A stretch of DNA of 64,000 nucleotides, taken from the NCBI GenBank assembly GCA_015178975.1, contig WHVD01000093.1, positions 248,001 through 312,000 of the forward strand, read 5' to 3'. Every line of letters begins with the position of its first letter. Within the stretch, counting starts at the first letter, position 1. Shown in pieces: positions 50,191 through 61,761 of this stretch. Below the pieces are notes generated by a model. The model did no database searches. It had not been told where the DNA came from and saw only the letters and a program-made list of their open reading frames with translations. A program made the position numbers and the translations under genes. Source of the DNA: Hysterangium stoloniferum (Eukaryota > Basidiomycota > Agaricomycetes > Hysterangiales > Hysterangiaceae).

Positions 50191-50434
50191 CACATGAGCT
50201 TTGCCACAATCTTTGGAACATTGAGATCCTCTGAGGAGATGGAATCAAGTCAGGATTCAAGCATGTTGAGTTTCTCATCCTTCATGACATGTCAGACCAT
50301 CTTCTCCCAGAAGTATTTCATGACATCCAGTAGATCCATGTGTACAAAGGATTTTACATATCTTTTTCAAACCATTTTGAGGATTCTGAAAATAAGTGAG
50401 ATGAGTTCCTGCATGTATATAGATGCTGACCTGA
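50191..50434. other. Unassigned segment after the Gypsy integrase
   Basis: Coding-like on the plus strand (for example HDMSDHLLPEVFHDI) but not recognised. It may be the degraded distal end of the Gypsy element or host sequence. It continues beyond the inserted solo LTR as 52782-52875. Confidence 0.3.
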
Positions 50435-52781
50435 TGTTACGACCATGTCGCAACCCAACGGTCCCCAAGGTTATCACCACCTATCAACGTTTCAAGTTAT
50501 CGTTCAAGTCATTGCATTGGAAACCATCGGCCTCCCGATGCTGACGTATGCTTTCATGGTGATCAAACTCCATTTACGCCCCCATCAAAATATACTCGTA
50601 CTATCTGGTTATACTCTGATACATCCCCTTATTATTATGATGATCCATTCTACTCTATGTTTCACATATGTCACGAATCAATTATTCTTCAATAAAGTCG
50701 AATAATATTCTACTAATCGAATTCGAAAGCCTCGTTCGACAAAGTATATATTCGCCCTGTCGATGAAGTAAGAGGCTATTACCAGTCGCAAGAACTCACG
50801 GAAGTATTTGTCAAAGAAGTTACGACAAGATAGATTACTAATATCACTAATATACAGATATTTCGACTGACTTCCCTTGCTCCTTTCATAGCCCTTTTAT
50901 GCTTTTCTTCATATCGTGATGACTATGTTATGAACTAATAATGAAATCATACATGACGTCAAAATGAGACATGTCGAAAGAGATTCGATATTGTTGAATA
51001 TTCTTCAATTGTTTATTCGACTTTATTGAGTAAAATTCGATTCGTGACAGTGTTTTCTGACTGCCAACTGTTGATGAAGCATAGGACACTCTGAGCACAC
51101 ACCACAAATCTAATTCATTTCACATCCCCTTCATCCATCATTCCCACAACCACATTATCTGGACTCATCATGTCAAGTGGTATTAGGACCCAATCAGCTG
51201 AAGCAATACAATCCTGAGATTGACTAGCGATCTGGCCATTACATTGTTCAAACCTACTTCGACAATCTTTGAGAAATCTGAATCTGATTCAAATGTCAAT
51301 CATGACTTTATTGGAAAAGAGAAGCATGCTTCGATCTGGGCAAGTCAAATCATTATTTCCGAGAAGATTTACAAGAAATCAAAATCCGAGATCAAAATCC
51401 GAGAGTTTTCAATTCTTCTACCACATGATTATCTTCCAACTTCTTCTTTCCGACTTTTGAAGATTTTCCGACTTTCAACTGTTACTGATTTTGGAAGATT
51501 TCTGACTTTTAAATATTTCGATTTTTGAAGCTTTCAACTTTTTCAAAGATTTCAACTATTCCGAAAATTTTGACTATTTCGACTTTCAAAGATTTTTCGA
51601 CTATTTGACTTTTTGACTTTCGACTTTCGAAGATTTCAAATTTTTCAAGATTTCCGATTTTCAAATATTTCCGACTATCGAAGATTTTCAACTTTCAAAT
51701 ATTTCTGACTTTTTGATTTTCTTGATCAAATTGATATTCAAGTGAAATCTGGGACTATCAATTCAATCACAATTCGACCTTGTGGGCTCAGTCATAAAAG
51801 GGGAATACTGTCACGAACGTAGAAGCTCAAATTTTGATAACATTCAATATTATATTTCTTCAACATTCCTTCGACTTTCCGACTCGACTATTCTTCGACA
51901 ATATCTTCGACAATCTCAAATATCTTCGACTTGACTCAGGTTGATGTCATTGATGATTTCACTTTGATATCATATTATCATTATAGGTAAATGATATATA
52001 GTATATAAGGGCAATGATAGGAATGAAGGAAGTCAGTCAGAAAACCTGTATTATATTATATTATTACTGTATTACATAATCGTCGAACTTTTCCGAGTCC
52101 TTCTTTGACTTATTTATTCGTGAGCCTCTGTGTCCTATCTTTGCCTCATGCTTTATCAACAGGACGAATTAATACTTCGTCGAATGAGGCATCTTTATTC
52201 GATATTGTTGAATATTCTTCAATTGTTTATTCGACTTTATTGAGTAAAATTCAATTTGTGACAACATATGTCTATATATACTTGTAACCCTCGGACTATT
52301 TCCTTTTCTCATAATCCCACTCTCGGTTATTTCACAGCCTCCGAACTAATCGTAACCTTCCTGTTCCTAGTCAAGCTTATTTGTCAATAATGTTTTCTGC
52401 TCTTCTCCTAGTTAGTATTTTCTAGACACCGAATACTTGTATATGAACCCACTGTAGTTGTAGTTACTAGGCAATCAGAATATCGACTCAGAATACCCTC
52501 ATACATCTCTAGAAGTCTCATACTAAGTATTCCACCCTCCACCTTTGCATGTGCTCACCCATTCTCAGTCCCTGACCCCTTGGCCTGACACTCGACTTAT
52601 CCTTTGATCCCGATTGGTAACTCACCGAGAGGTACTCATCAGGACTAGTCTTCACCTGTCCAAAATTTAAGGACACCCAACAGATATTTGTGAGGGTGCA
52701 GCATATACATAAGCTGAAGCCAAGTCCTTCCGATCGGTCCCCATTGGCCTACCGACATTAGTCGGTTTTCAGTTCTTAACA
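50435..52781 (+). mobile_element. Solo LTR, family F, split by a small LTR element
   Basis: Ends TGTTACGACC and CTTAACA, flanked by exact CCTGA duplications (50430-50434 and 52782-52786). Removing the insert 50669-52263 leaves a length close to the other family F copy. The shared LTR motif at 52693-52727 has a few extra bases. Confidence 0.85.
50669..52263 (+). mobile_element. Small non-coding LTR element (TRIM-like), family G
   Basis: 1595 bp between exact ACATA duplications (50664-50668 and 52264-52268), with TGTCACGAA...GTGACA ends. Terminal blocks 50669-51049 and 51809-52263 share their outer ends and about 65 bp at the 3' side. A purine tract (AAAAGGGGAATAC) precedes the second block. 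The ~760-bp interior has no retroelement ORF. It contains a degenerate TTCGACTTT/GAAGATTTC repeat at 51470-51720. It depends on another element for movement. Confidence 0.7.
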
Positions 52782-53052
52782 CCTGAAAATGATATCTGGT
52801 ATTGAGCTGCAATTTGGAGATAATTCTGAGATAGCATGGAAGATTGATGATAAACTGTTAATGACAAAGCTACACTACAGTCAAACCCCTCTTATCCCAT
52901 ACCCCTTGGTTACAGCCCAAAGCTATGGGTTATGAGGGAGTATGGCATATGAGGGAGTCACTAAAAAATAGGCTCCAAAAATCAGGGAAAAATCAGACAA
53001 AATTGGAAAAAATCACTATATGATATTTTGAGCTATTCTAAGAGGGTGTTCA

Positions 53053-56000
53053 CTATTTATGACTGAAATAGTCTGTGAGATAAGTTGGAACCAGGGAACA
53101 AGACTTCTCTATACAGATTTGCTGCCTAAAGGAAGCCAGGATTCCCTTGAGCTTGTGTTCCACATGATCATTGATGCCGTTGATGTACCTGTTGATGAGC
53201 GATGCAGCCTGAAGCACCTCACGTTGTGTAGGACAAGCTTCAACTGATGTGTCATCATCAATGTCATCATCCCCACCATTAATTAGCCCCTCTTCCTGTC
53301 CTCTTTGTGCATCCACCATGGCCTGGAAATTTTCTTCATCTGTTGTCTCATTGGTAAATGATACCTCATCTGCCAGGTTGAGCAGGACCTCAATATACAT
53401 TCTGTTGCTTGTCTGAAGTGCCCCAGTTAATACCAGCTTATCAAGGGCACACTTGACCTGGTTCTCAGCATTCGTGATTGGATCTTCATGACCAAGAGTG
53501 GCATCAAGATTCAGGAGTGATGGGATCTGGATTGTGGCTGGATGGGTGTCATAAAATCTGCAGTAGGAAGAATCCCAGCTTTGCACCAACAATGCCTGAT
53601 CGTGGTCACATCCACCTCTTGCTAAGCAAGATCAGCAAGTCACATTGCTTGGAGTTGGTTGATATCATAGATTTGCAATGGTGTGTGTGACATTTGCATC
53701 ATAACAGTTGATGGTGGGCTGGATATATCTTGCACAATAATGAGCCTTGAAGCATCATATGATGCCCTGATCCATTAGCTGGATATGTGCAGTCAGGTTG
53801 GGTGTTAGGATACACACTCAGGCCAGGTTTCCGGAGAAACCCGCAGGATATCCGGTAGGACTTGGCTTCAGCTTATGGGCTGCGCCCTCGCTAGATCGTG
53901 TTGTCCAATTTCAAATGGATGGATGGGGATCCCGGGGAGTCCGGGAGGGGTTCGTGGGTCGTAGGTCGTAAGTCGGGGGTCGTGGGTCGTAAGTCGGGGG
54001 TCGTGGGTTGTAGGTCGTAAGTCGGGGGTCGTGGGTCATAAGTCGGAGGTCATGGGTCGTGAGTCGAGTTGGTTGAGAGAGATAGATGCGCCGGAGCCCG
54101 TGGGCTCCGACTAGTGCGAGTGATGTGAATTGAGTAAGGTTTAGAGCGGAAAATATTATTAGATTACTGGGGGGAATCTAAGCTAATTTTCTGACTGGAT
54201 TGTATGTACAACATCTGCCAGTTTATATAGACCGTGGAATGCATGACATACCAAATCCAGTAATAACGAAATGAAACTAACAAAACATGAAACGGGAATA
54301 GTAAACACCAAATTGGTGTTAGGAACAGAACAGAACGGAGCAGAGTCCGAATTGTGACAAAGCATAACCCATAACAGGAAACAGAGCGGGAGCGGAGTCC
54401 TAAATCATGACAGGTCATTTGACTAAAACGGGAATGGGGCTCGATTAGAGCGGTGACGGGATTCTAAGCGGGGACCGGTGACTGATGCGTGGGACGAAGA
54501 CAGACATAGACAGAGACAGAGTCCAGGGGAAGTCCGGTGACTGATATGTGTCGTAATGAGGTCGAACGTAACGAGTCTTGATGTAATGGAGTCCGGGCGG
54601 GAAATCCTATAAACAGACGATTGGTGCTTGTAGCGCATAGGGGCGTACGGGTTAGTGCCCAGAGTCCGGCAGGATTGTCCGGTCGTAACATTGGGCTCGA
54701 AATTCTCAACACAGATGTTCTGAAGACCATCTGGAATGATGTGACTGGAGAAATTATCTTGCAGAAGAAGAACCTTCTGATTTTTTTCTCTGAACTCCTG
54801 ATCCCATTGCTGAAGCTACTCTTGATACAAGGCCAACATCATCCAAGCTTTCACATTGTTTCAATAATAAAAGCCAAGTTGTGCACCAGTCTTGTTTTGG
54901 AATGCTCATGGCTTCTTTGCTTTTCCAATAATAAAAGCTGGCAGTTTTTAGGACCCATCTGCATTTGATGTGAAGGTATATGTCAGCCTAACTTTTTTCC
55001 CTTTGACTCCTGAAGACTTCTTGTCTGCCAGGCCTTGATCAGGGGGCATCCTGCTTTGGAACTGGGTGATCAATGTTTTGAAAACAACAGATATGGGATG
55101 CACCCATAGAACAATCCAGTCTCATCTATGTTAAAGATGTCCCACAGCTCATAACCATACTGCTTGATAAGTTCCTGGATACACTGTCACTCCCTGTTTA
55201 CTGTCTCCAGGTCTGCAGATCTGGCCTCTCTGTGGAACTCCCTCAAGCCATTTCAAGACTTGAACCAATCCAGCCAACCACCACTCAAATTGAGACACTT
55301 ATCCATTGGGACGCCCACCAGGTCAGCAAATTTTGTCCACTTCTGGTGCAAGACTTTGCCAGTTACAAGAATACCATCTGCCATCGTCTTCAACACCCAA
55401 GGCTCCATCATTTCCATAACCTCCAGATACTGTGTTTGATGAGCCCATTTTGTTGTGTTGACACCGACACCACATCCCCATTCTTCATGCCACTTTGCTT
55501 CATCCTTTACCCAGGCAGAGACAAGTGGCTGCTTGATTTTCAGGTTAGGATAAATTGGGTCAAATGTTTTGCTGTTTTTGACTGATTCCTGCCATTCATG
55601 TGATACCAATCCAAGATTTCAATTTGCTGTGAAAGTGTCACATTTTCCTTTTTGGTGAACACTGGTACAGAAACATGAGAGGTCTTCTCAACCTGTTTTT
55701 TGGGCTTGTATTCTGGGCCTTATGGATAGTTATTACCACCATGAATGAAATCATCAGTATCCACATATGTTTCTGCTTGTTTCCTATCACTTTGCTGAGG
55801 TCCCCAGTCATCTCCCATAATTTTCGGACAACACCCTTCTGCTCATTGTCAAGTCTCCCCAAACCTCTCTCATAGTCTGAAGCTTCTTCCAGAGTCTCCA
55901 AAGCCCACTGCTTGTCCACCAAATTGGCTTTGTGATCCAGCCATCTCTCATCTTGCCACAAAATCGACTTCTTCTCAGCTAGCTGTGCCTGGAGCCTCTC

Positions 56001-56090
56001 TTTCTTGGCTTTGACTTGATTCTGCAGGATTTTCAGCCCCTTTTTCAGGACCTCAATGGGCTTCACTGGCATGGCCTGGCAGGGGCTCAA
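53053..56090 (-). pseudogene. Pogo/Tigger-type transposase (CENP-B-like), broken
   Basis: The minus strand starts near 56090 with a coiled-coil-like N-terminal region (GLKILQNQVKAKKERLQAQ). Next come WVKDEAKWHEEWG and a CENP-B/Tc5 DNA-binding type segment (LVTGKVLHQKWTKFADLVG). The catalytic domain has DIFNIDETGLFYG and LLLQDNFSGHI (first and second Asp motifs). Beyond the LTR it has TAHIQLMDQGII and CFKAHYCARYIQ (the third-Asp region). The C-terminal part (53592-53053) is acidic and open. Several stops and frame changes besides the LTR insertion make it non-functional. Confidence 0.8.
53803..54690 (-). mobile_element. Solo LTR, family B, inside the pogo element
   Basis: 888 bp, TGTTAGGATAC...GGTCGTAACA, with exact TTGGG duplications (53798-53802 and 54691-54695). 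It is 48 bp longer than the copy at 47441, mainly through extra GTCGTGGGTCGTAAGTCGG-type tandem units around 53955-54065. Confidence 0.92.
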
Positions 56091-56340
56091 GGACTCTAGA
56101 AGGATGAAATTTTCATTTTACATCAAAGGTGGATTGGTGCTGCTTCAATCACATAAATGTACCAACAATATAGTAAAAAATGTATGGGTTTTGTCTCAGA
56201 AAGATCATGAGTTATGGAGTATTGTAGACTATGGGTTATGTTACCAGATCCCCTGCAAACCAACATGGTAACTCGAAAATCCTATGAGGTATGAGGGAGT
56301 ATGGGGTATCAGGGGTATGGGATAAGAGAGGTTTAATGTG

Positions 56341-56896
56341 AGAAAATGAGCAATTAGATCCAGGTATGATAAAATAGAACTAAAGTCTGTTTTTATGACA
56401 GACATTCCTTTGCCTACATTCCAGTAGATTTCTTCTTAAATCATTGAGTGAAAATAAAATAAGAGCCATCTGAACATAGTGTGAGCTCTCCGACAATGAC
56501 AGTGTTCTTTTGAGAGAGGGTGAATGATTGTTGGGGTCACCACATCATCAAGCATGTCTTCCAGCCACTTCACGCCATGCCAAGTCTGCGACATACTTCC
56601 CTCCCCATCTTCAGGATAGGCAACAGCCGCATACTTACGGGACTGCATGCAGCCTTCATGAAAGAATCATGCTAGCTTCGTTCTTGAAATGTGTGCAACG
56701 TGAAGATGTTGAAGGAATGCGTTGTGACGATGTAACAAAACCTATGGGTTTTGCCCAAGGTTATGTATTATTGCGGAGGTCCGTTTTAGGCGAATTGTAC
56801 CACGGACACTATTTATAGAGCGAAAGTCAGGTGCTTTCGCTCACGAAAACTTCCACTTCATCACATTTTTTCTAAGCTACCAGCCAAACTTTTGCT
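56341..56896. other. Upstream region of the LYC1-like gene with an unassigned minus ORF
   Basis: At 56436-56648 the minus strand reads SRKYAAVAYPEDGEGSMSQT and TWHGVKWLEDMLDDVV, which looks like real coding text. It is cut off by the pogo element on one side and is not recognised. The remaining bases are the promoter area of the plus-strand gene at 56897. Confidence 0.3.
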
Positions 56897-58324
56897 ATGC
56901 CATATCTAACCGAGGACTCTCTATCTAATTTCACACTTGTTCCAGCAACTGCGGCGCAGGTGGGCCCTTTTTTATTGCCTTTTTTCAGCTCCAATGGAAG
57001 GAACGGCCCATGGGCGACCATTTATTATATAAACGTTACCACCACCAGACACTTACTATAAACAATTAGATCCTTGTCTCAAGGAAACGTCAAAGTCTGC
57101 ATTGGGCAAGAGGAATGACCGAGAAGGAATTTATCAGTCGAGAAAATAAGCTTGAGGTATTGGAGCATTCAGAGGATGGCAAATTAAGGGCATGGTTTGT
57201 TATATTTCTTTTATATGCATGATTGTAACTATGCAAGATTCAAATTTATTCAACTGTGGATTTCAGGGCTCTTGTACCAAGGGATGACCCTGAGACCATT
57301 GATCATCCCTGTTCTTGTGAAACGTAGGCCTCTTACACTTTCTAGGAGCATTAGATGGTATCTTACAAAAATCGCAAGCTTTCGCCGTAAAGTGCTTGTA
57401 TCCAGTGCATCCAATGCTCTTGAAGAAGCAGTGGGATATGGGATCGCCACTGTCTTCTGCGGCCCAGAATATAGAAAAAGGGGCTTTACCTCACATATGA
57501 TGAGACTTTTACATTACATTTTGGCTCCACCTGGATCGCTGGGGGTTTTTCCAGAACAATGGGGTGCACCACCCGCTTGTGAGGGCCTCGGTGACGCACG
57601 ATGTTCCGTACTTTACAGCGACGTGGGCAATTTTTACAGTCGATGCGGCCCGGCGCCTCTCACAACTGGGTGGGAAATTCGGAGTCCTGTCGGCACGACG
57701 TGGACTCCAGAACATGTTACCGGACTTGAGGAAAGTGCGGAAGAATTCGAGTTTCTCTCTGAGGAGGAATGCAGGCTTCTCTGGGAAGATGATGCAACGT
57801 ACATTGCAGAACAACTATCGAAATTACCCTCTTCGTCGCCTACCCGTTTCACATTTTTACCCAGTCAGGGTGTTGCGGCGTTTCTCATCAGCAGGGCACT
57901 CGCCGAAGAGCCTTTGCTCCCTAAGGTGTCTATGGACCGCTGGGGCGTTCGGTTGATCCAGACGGGCGGCCCCCCACCCGCTTATGCCACATGGACCTTA
58001 GACATGGAGCTCACTAAACCGCCAGTGATCGTTGTGACTCGTTTACGTGCCACCCCCGAGTCTTTCCCGTCCCTTCTGAGGGGTCTGTTGGCGGAGGCGT
58101 TAAGGATTAATGCGAAAGCCATCGAGGTATGGAATCTGGACACGGGGCTCGCAGATGTGGCGGCGAATATGGGCGGAAAGACTGCTGCGCGCACACAGGA
58201 CCATTTATCTGCAGTGGCTTGGTACGGTTCAGAAAGTCAACACGAGGTGGAATGGGCATTCAATGAGAAGTATGACTATTTTATTGGCTTGTTTATGGAT
58301 GTCAAATTGATCATCCTTCGATAG
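56897..58324 (+). CDS. LYC1: LYC1-like N-acetyltransferase (GNAT fold)
   Basis: Four exons (56897-56959, 57070-57194, 57267-57323, 57379-58324) with introns of 110, 72 and 55 nt give 396 residues. The start context MPYLTEDSLSNFTLVPATAAQ fits the family. Exon 2 has HWARGMTEKEFISRE. Exon 3 has RAWALVPRDDPETID and CSCETF across the junction. Exon 4 holds the GNAT core GYGIATVFCGPEYRKRGFTSH, with the acetyl-CoA-binding R/K-x-x-G/A-type turn, followed by CSVLYSDVGNFYSRCG. Yeast LYC1 acetylates lysine at the epsilon amino group, the first step of lysine breakdown. Substrate specificity in basidiomycete members is inferred. The borders were chosen because each junction restores a conserved motif in phase. 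The gene is convergent with GUK1. Confidence 0.88.
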
Positions 58325-58788
58325 GTTTGCTTGGTGCTAATTGAAACACAATCTTCAAGCCTCTGGTCATGACTCTGAATCTGGATGTACATTATGTCAA
58401 TGAAGTAGTATTAAAAGCATTCCATTCCGCTCCGCATTCCAACCCTCGGAGAAGCATTTTATCCCAGCAGAGAACCAACGAAAATTCATTCCTACAGTGC
58501 TATGGAAAAATTAAGAATCTTCAACGACGCTGATTCGCTCAAGGAATTTTTATGACCTGACTTTCCTTGTTCTCTTAGAGGTACATGATTGATGCTGGGT
58601 GAGAAGGCTAGGTACATGGGAGAGGAGAGGTTGTAATTGGACCAGACGCAGGGACACTAGACGCTCGATTAAATCAATTCAAGTCTTATTCTATCCGATG
58701 CCCACCAGTCAAATGTGAGCCATGACGAAGCAGACAGCCACCGACATATCCAAAATATCACATGACTGTAAGACCCCGCATAACCCAC

Positions 58789-59582
58789 CTATTTGTTCTC
58801 CCCCTCCGCCCTAGTATCGTCCTCCACTCTACTCTCCGGCGCACTTTCATCGTCGTCCAATGGCGGGAGCTCATCCACCTTGCCCGAATCGCCCAGGGCC
58901 ACATTCTCGAACGCCTTGTACGCCTTCTCAACGTCGTCATTGACGATCACGATGTCGTGCACGCCCGGCGTCCTCGCATACTCCACCTCCCCCCGCGCCG
59001 CCTGCAGGCGCAGCTGGGTCGACGCCTCCGTCTCGGTACCCCGCCCCGTCAGCCGCTCCCGCAGCGCCGCCATGCTCGGCGGCGCGACGAAGAGGTAAAC
59101 GGGGTCGAGGTCCTTGCACGCTTTGACCTGCCGCACGCCCTGCAACACAAAACACAAAATACACGGTCGGAACGCAAGTCCACGCTGGCTTTACACAGAC
59201 CTGGCTATCAATGTCTAACAGGCATCGCCGCCCAGAGGCCGCCACATCCTTGACAGTGGCGGCACTTGTTCCGTAAAAGTTGCCAGAAAATTGGGCGTGC
59301 TCGATGAAGGCGCCTTCTTCAAGGAGGCTTGTGAACTTCTCGCGCGGGACGAAGTAGTAGTGCTTCCCCTCGACTTCCCCTATGCGAGGCGTGCGTGTGG
59401 TGTCTGCGAAGGATCAATTGAGTCGGTCACGAGGGGGTGCTGTAAGGATGTTACGGACGGGAGACAGTGAAGCCAAATTTGTCCGGGTGCTCTGAGAAGA
59501 GACGAGAGATGAGAGTGCTTTTTCCTGTTCCAGAGGGTCCAGATATCACCAGAGGTCGCACAAAGTCAGTACGAGGTGTCAT
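58789..59582 (-). CDS. GUK1: Guanylate kinase
   Basis: Three exons (59582-59459, 59403-59201, 59139-58789) with 55- and 61-nt introns give 225 residues. The P-loop is at residues 15-22 ([10 protein letters not shown]). FGFTVSHTTRTPR crosses the first junction and, with EGKHYYFV and [15 protein letters not shown], forms the GMP-binding region. [15 protein letters not shown] crosses the second junction, and RLTGRGTET is the lid. The enzyme makes GDP from GMP and ATP in the cytosol. The C-terminal ~30 residues are an acidic extension ([14 protein letters not shown]) beyond the usual end. An upstream in-frame ATG at 59666 exists, but the sequence before MTPRTDF does not look like kinase and the later start fits the family length. 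Confidence 0.95.
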
Positions 59583-59949
59583 GGCAGTGAAGGATTTAAG
59601 CTTATGTAATGAGAAAATGCAATCGCAACTAAAATAAAAGTCAGGAATGTCATGGGTACGCACCATGTACTTCTAAGCTTCCGAGTCAACAACTTGAGCT
59701 CTTTGTCTTTGTGGCTTACATGGCACATGTTCATTCATATGCATCCGAAAACATGGTCTCTATTGTGTCTACTGCGAGTAGATGTATAGTATCTAGAGAT
59801 GAAATAGAGATGCAACGATAAAAAAAAAAGAGAAAAAAAAGAAAGCCAACACGGGAAAAGCGAATAGGACTTGGACAAGAAAATGCTGTCTATCCATCCG
59901 AACGAATGCAATAGTACATGGATTATTGATTTATTCATACTATAATCAG
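59583..59949. other. Spacer between GUK1 and HMG-CoA synthase genes
   Basis: GUK1 promoter and ERG13 3' region, both on the minus strand. An A-rich run lies at 59820-59845. No separate feature is recognised. Confidence 0.6.
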
Positions 59950-61761
59950 TTACAGTTCCGAGACGATGCCGTACTTGCGTCGATATTTAGCATCGATGTG
60001 CTCGAGGTAGTAGGACCCTGGCCAGAGGTTCTCGAGTGATCCCGCAGGTGTATAGTCGCCGGCATTATGGTTCTGCTCACGGAGCTGTGGAATAAATAAA
60101 AATTGAGCAACGGCGAGATCACGGAGAAATGAAACAGCTCTACTAACCTTGAGCGACGAGACATATTCTTCACACGGCACAACCTTCATAGCCTTTATTC
60201 TCGCATGCAAATCGATCTTCTCCCGCAGTTGGGACGTGTCGCCGCGCACGCGGATGCTGTAAAATGAGCTGGCACATCCTGAGCCATAAGCAAACATGCT
60301 GATTCGTTTTCCCAATAGCTCCGCAGGCTCGATGTTCGAGACGAGCGAAACTAGGCCACCATACAAACTGGCGGTATACATGTTTCCGCACCGTTTGGCG
60401 AGCGACATACCCGGGGAGACACGGGTCTTGTAGTCGGCGGCGGCGAGACCCATGAATGCCTTCTCGAGGGTCTTTGAGGCAAGTGCTTCGGCGGGGGATA
60501 GAGCAAGATATTCGGAAGCAGAGGGGACAGATGCGAATCGCGGTTTCTCCGGCGCCGATAGGAAATCGTTGTACAATAATCGGGCATGGCCCTTCTGGAC
60601 GAGTTTGCCGTATGGTGAGTGGAAGATATTAAAGTCAAAGTCGTCAAGCGCGATGATGGCCTTGGGGTCAGCAGAACCAGTAGCATGGCCATTGCCATTA
60701 GCATGACCATTGCCATTAGCCTGGCCATTGCCGTTCACGTGGCCGTTCGTACCAGCGAGCTTCTCACGTCTACCCTGAGCACGGGCGTGTTTTTCACGGA
60801 AACGGGCATATGAGTTGTCCAATGCACCGACATAGGAAGTTATGGACAGCGGGCCATCGACTTCAGGATATTCCGAATCAAGCTAAATTAATGTTTGTTA
60901 CATGGATGTAAAATTAGATGGAAGCCAAGACTACCTTGGGCTTGTAGAAATCATAGGTGTTGGCCATGTATGTGCCGTGGATGGCTGCATGGTAAAAACA
61001 TTTAGCATGAGAAACGACAGCAAGGAGACAACGACCAACGTTCAAAGGCCAGAGGTGCATCGGGACCAATTAGCATCGCGACGGCACCGGCTCCGCCGAC
61101 AGGTCGGGCGCCACCTTCAGCATAAATGGCAATATCACCCGCGAATACAATAGCATTTCTGCCGTCCCATGAACTGGATTCGACCCAATTGATAGCATTA
61201 AAGAGGGCAGCCGTTGACCCATAACAGGCATTTTTCGAGTCGATGCCCTCAATATCGAAGTTGCCGGAGGCAGCGAACAGGTCCATGAGCACCGTCTTGA
61301 CCGACTTGGACTTGTCAATAATGGTCTCAGTTCCGACGTCCAGACGTCCAATGGATCTGGGGTCAATATTGTACTTTTTCATGAGGGAGGAAACAGCTGA
61401 GGGAGAGAAAGGGCATGAGCGCGGTGCAGTAGTCAGATGCGAGGCTGCACGCACCAGTCAGCGCGAAGGAGTTGATGTCTTCACGATCGTCTGTGCATGC
61501 CATGTATTCCTGACCGAGACCAATTGTGTATTTTCCCTTTGGGACGCCGTCAAAAACTTCAAGGGCCTCTTCGGAGATGCACTATTAAGGGGGGACGGTC
61601 AAGATCGTGCAACGAGCGGTGACAGGTGTAGAAATGCTGACTCGTTTGGGGAAGTAAACCTCCAAGGCAAGGATACCGATATTCTGAGGTTTTGAGAGAC
61701 CATACACGCTCTCGGACTCGGTATGGGCGACAGGGAGTTGAGTGTTAGTAGGGACAACCAT
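59950..61761 (-). CDS. ERG13: Hydroxymethylglutaryl-CoA synthase
   Basis: Six exons (61761-61642, 61581-61455, 61396-61040, 60984-60935, 60882-60148, 60084-59950) give 507 residues. [16 protein letters not shown] opens the domain. The catalytic Glu is E106 in [15 protein letters not shown], the nucleophile is C140 in [11 protein letters not shown], and the catalytic His is in [33 protein letters not shown] and [17 protein letters not shown] are also conserved. The enzyme condenses acetyl-CoA with acetoacetyl-CoA to HMG-CoA in the mevalonate pathway. A low-complexity Asn-Gly-His insert of about 25 residues follows [15 protein letters not shown], in a loop before the catalytic His. The last intron (63 nt) is a multiple of three without a stop, so its retention would add 21 residues. 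It was removed here because splicing restores [14 protein letters not shown]. Confidence 0.96.

Larger units (their letters stand above)
52878..56340 (-). mobile_element. Pogo-like DNA transposon, interrupted by a solo LTR
   Basis: The left end CAGTCAAACCCCTCTTATCC follows a TA, and the right end (about 56300-56340) carries its degraded reverse complement with the shared core CTTATCCCATACCCC. CAGT ends with TA targets and a CENP-B-like transposase are typical of pogo/Tigger elements. The solo LTR 53803-54690 splits it. Confidence 0.85.

Noticed and set aside
58762-59253. Plus-strand ORFs opposite guanylate kinase
   Set aside because: GC-rich reverse readings of the conserved kinase exons; no motif of their own.
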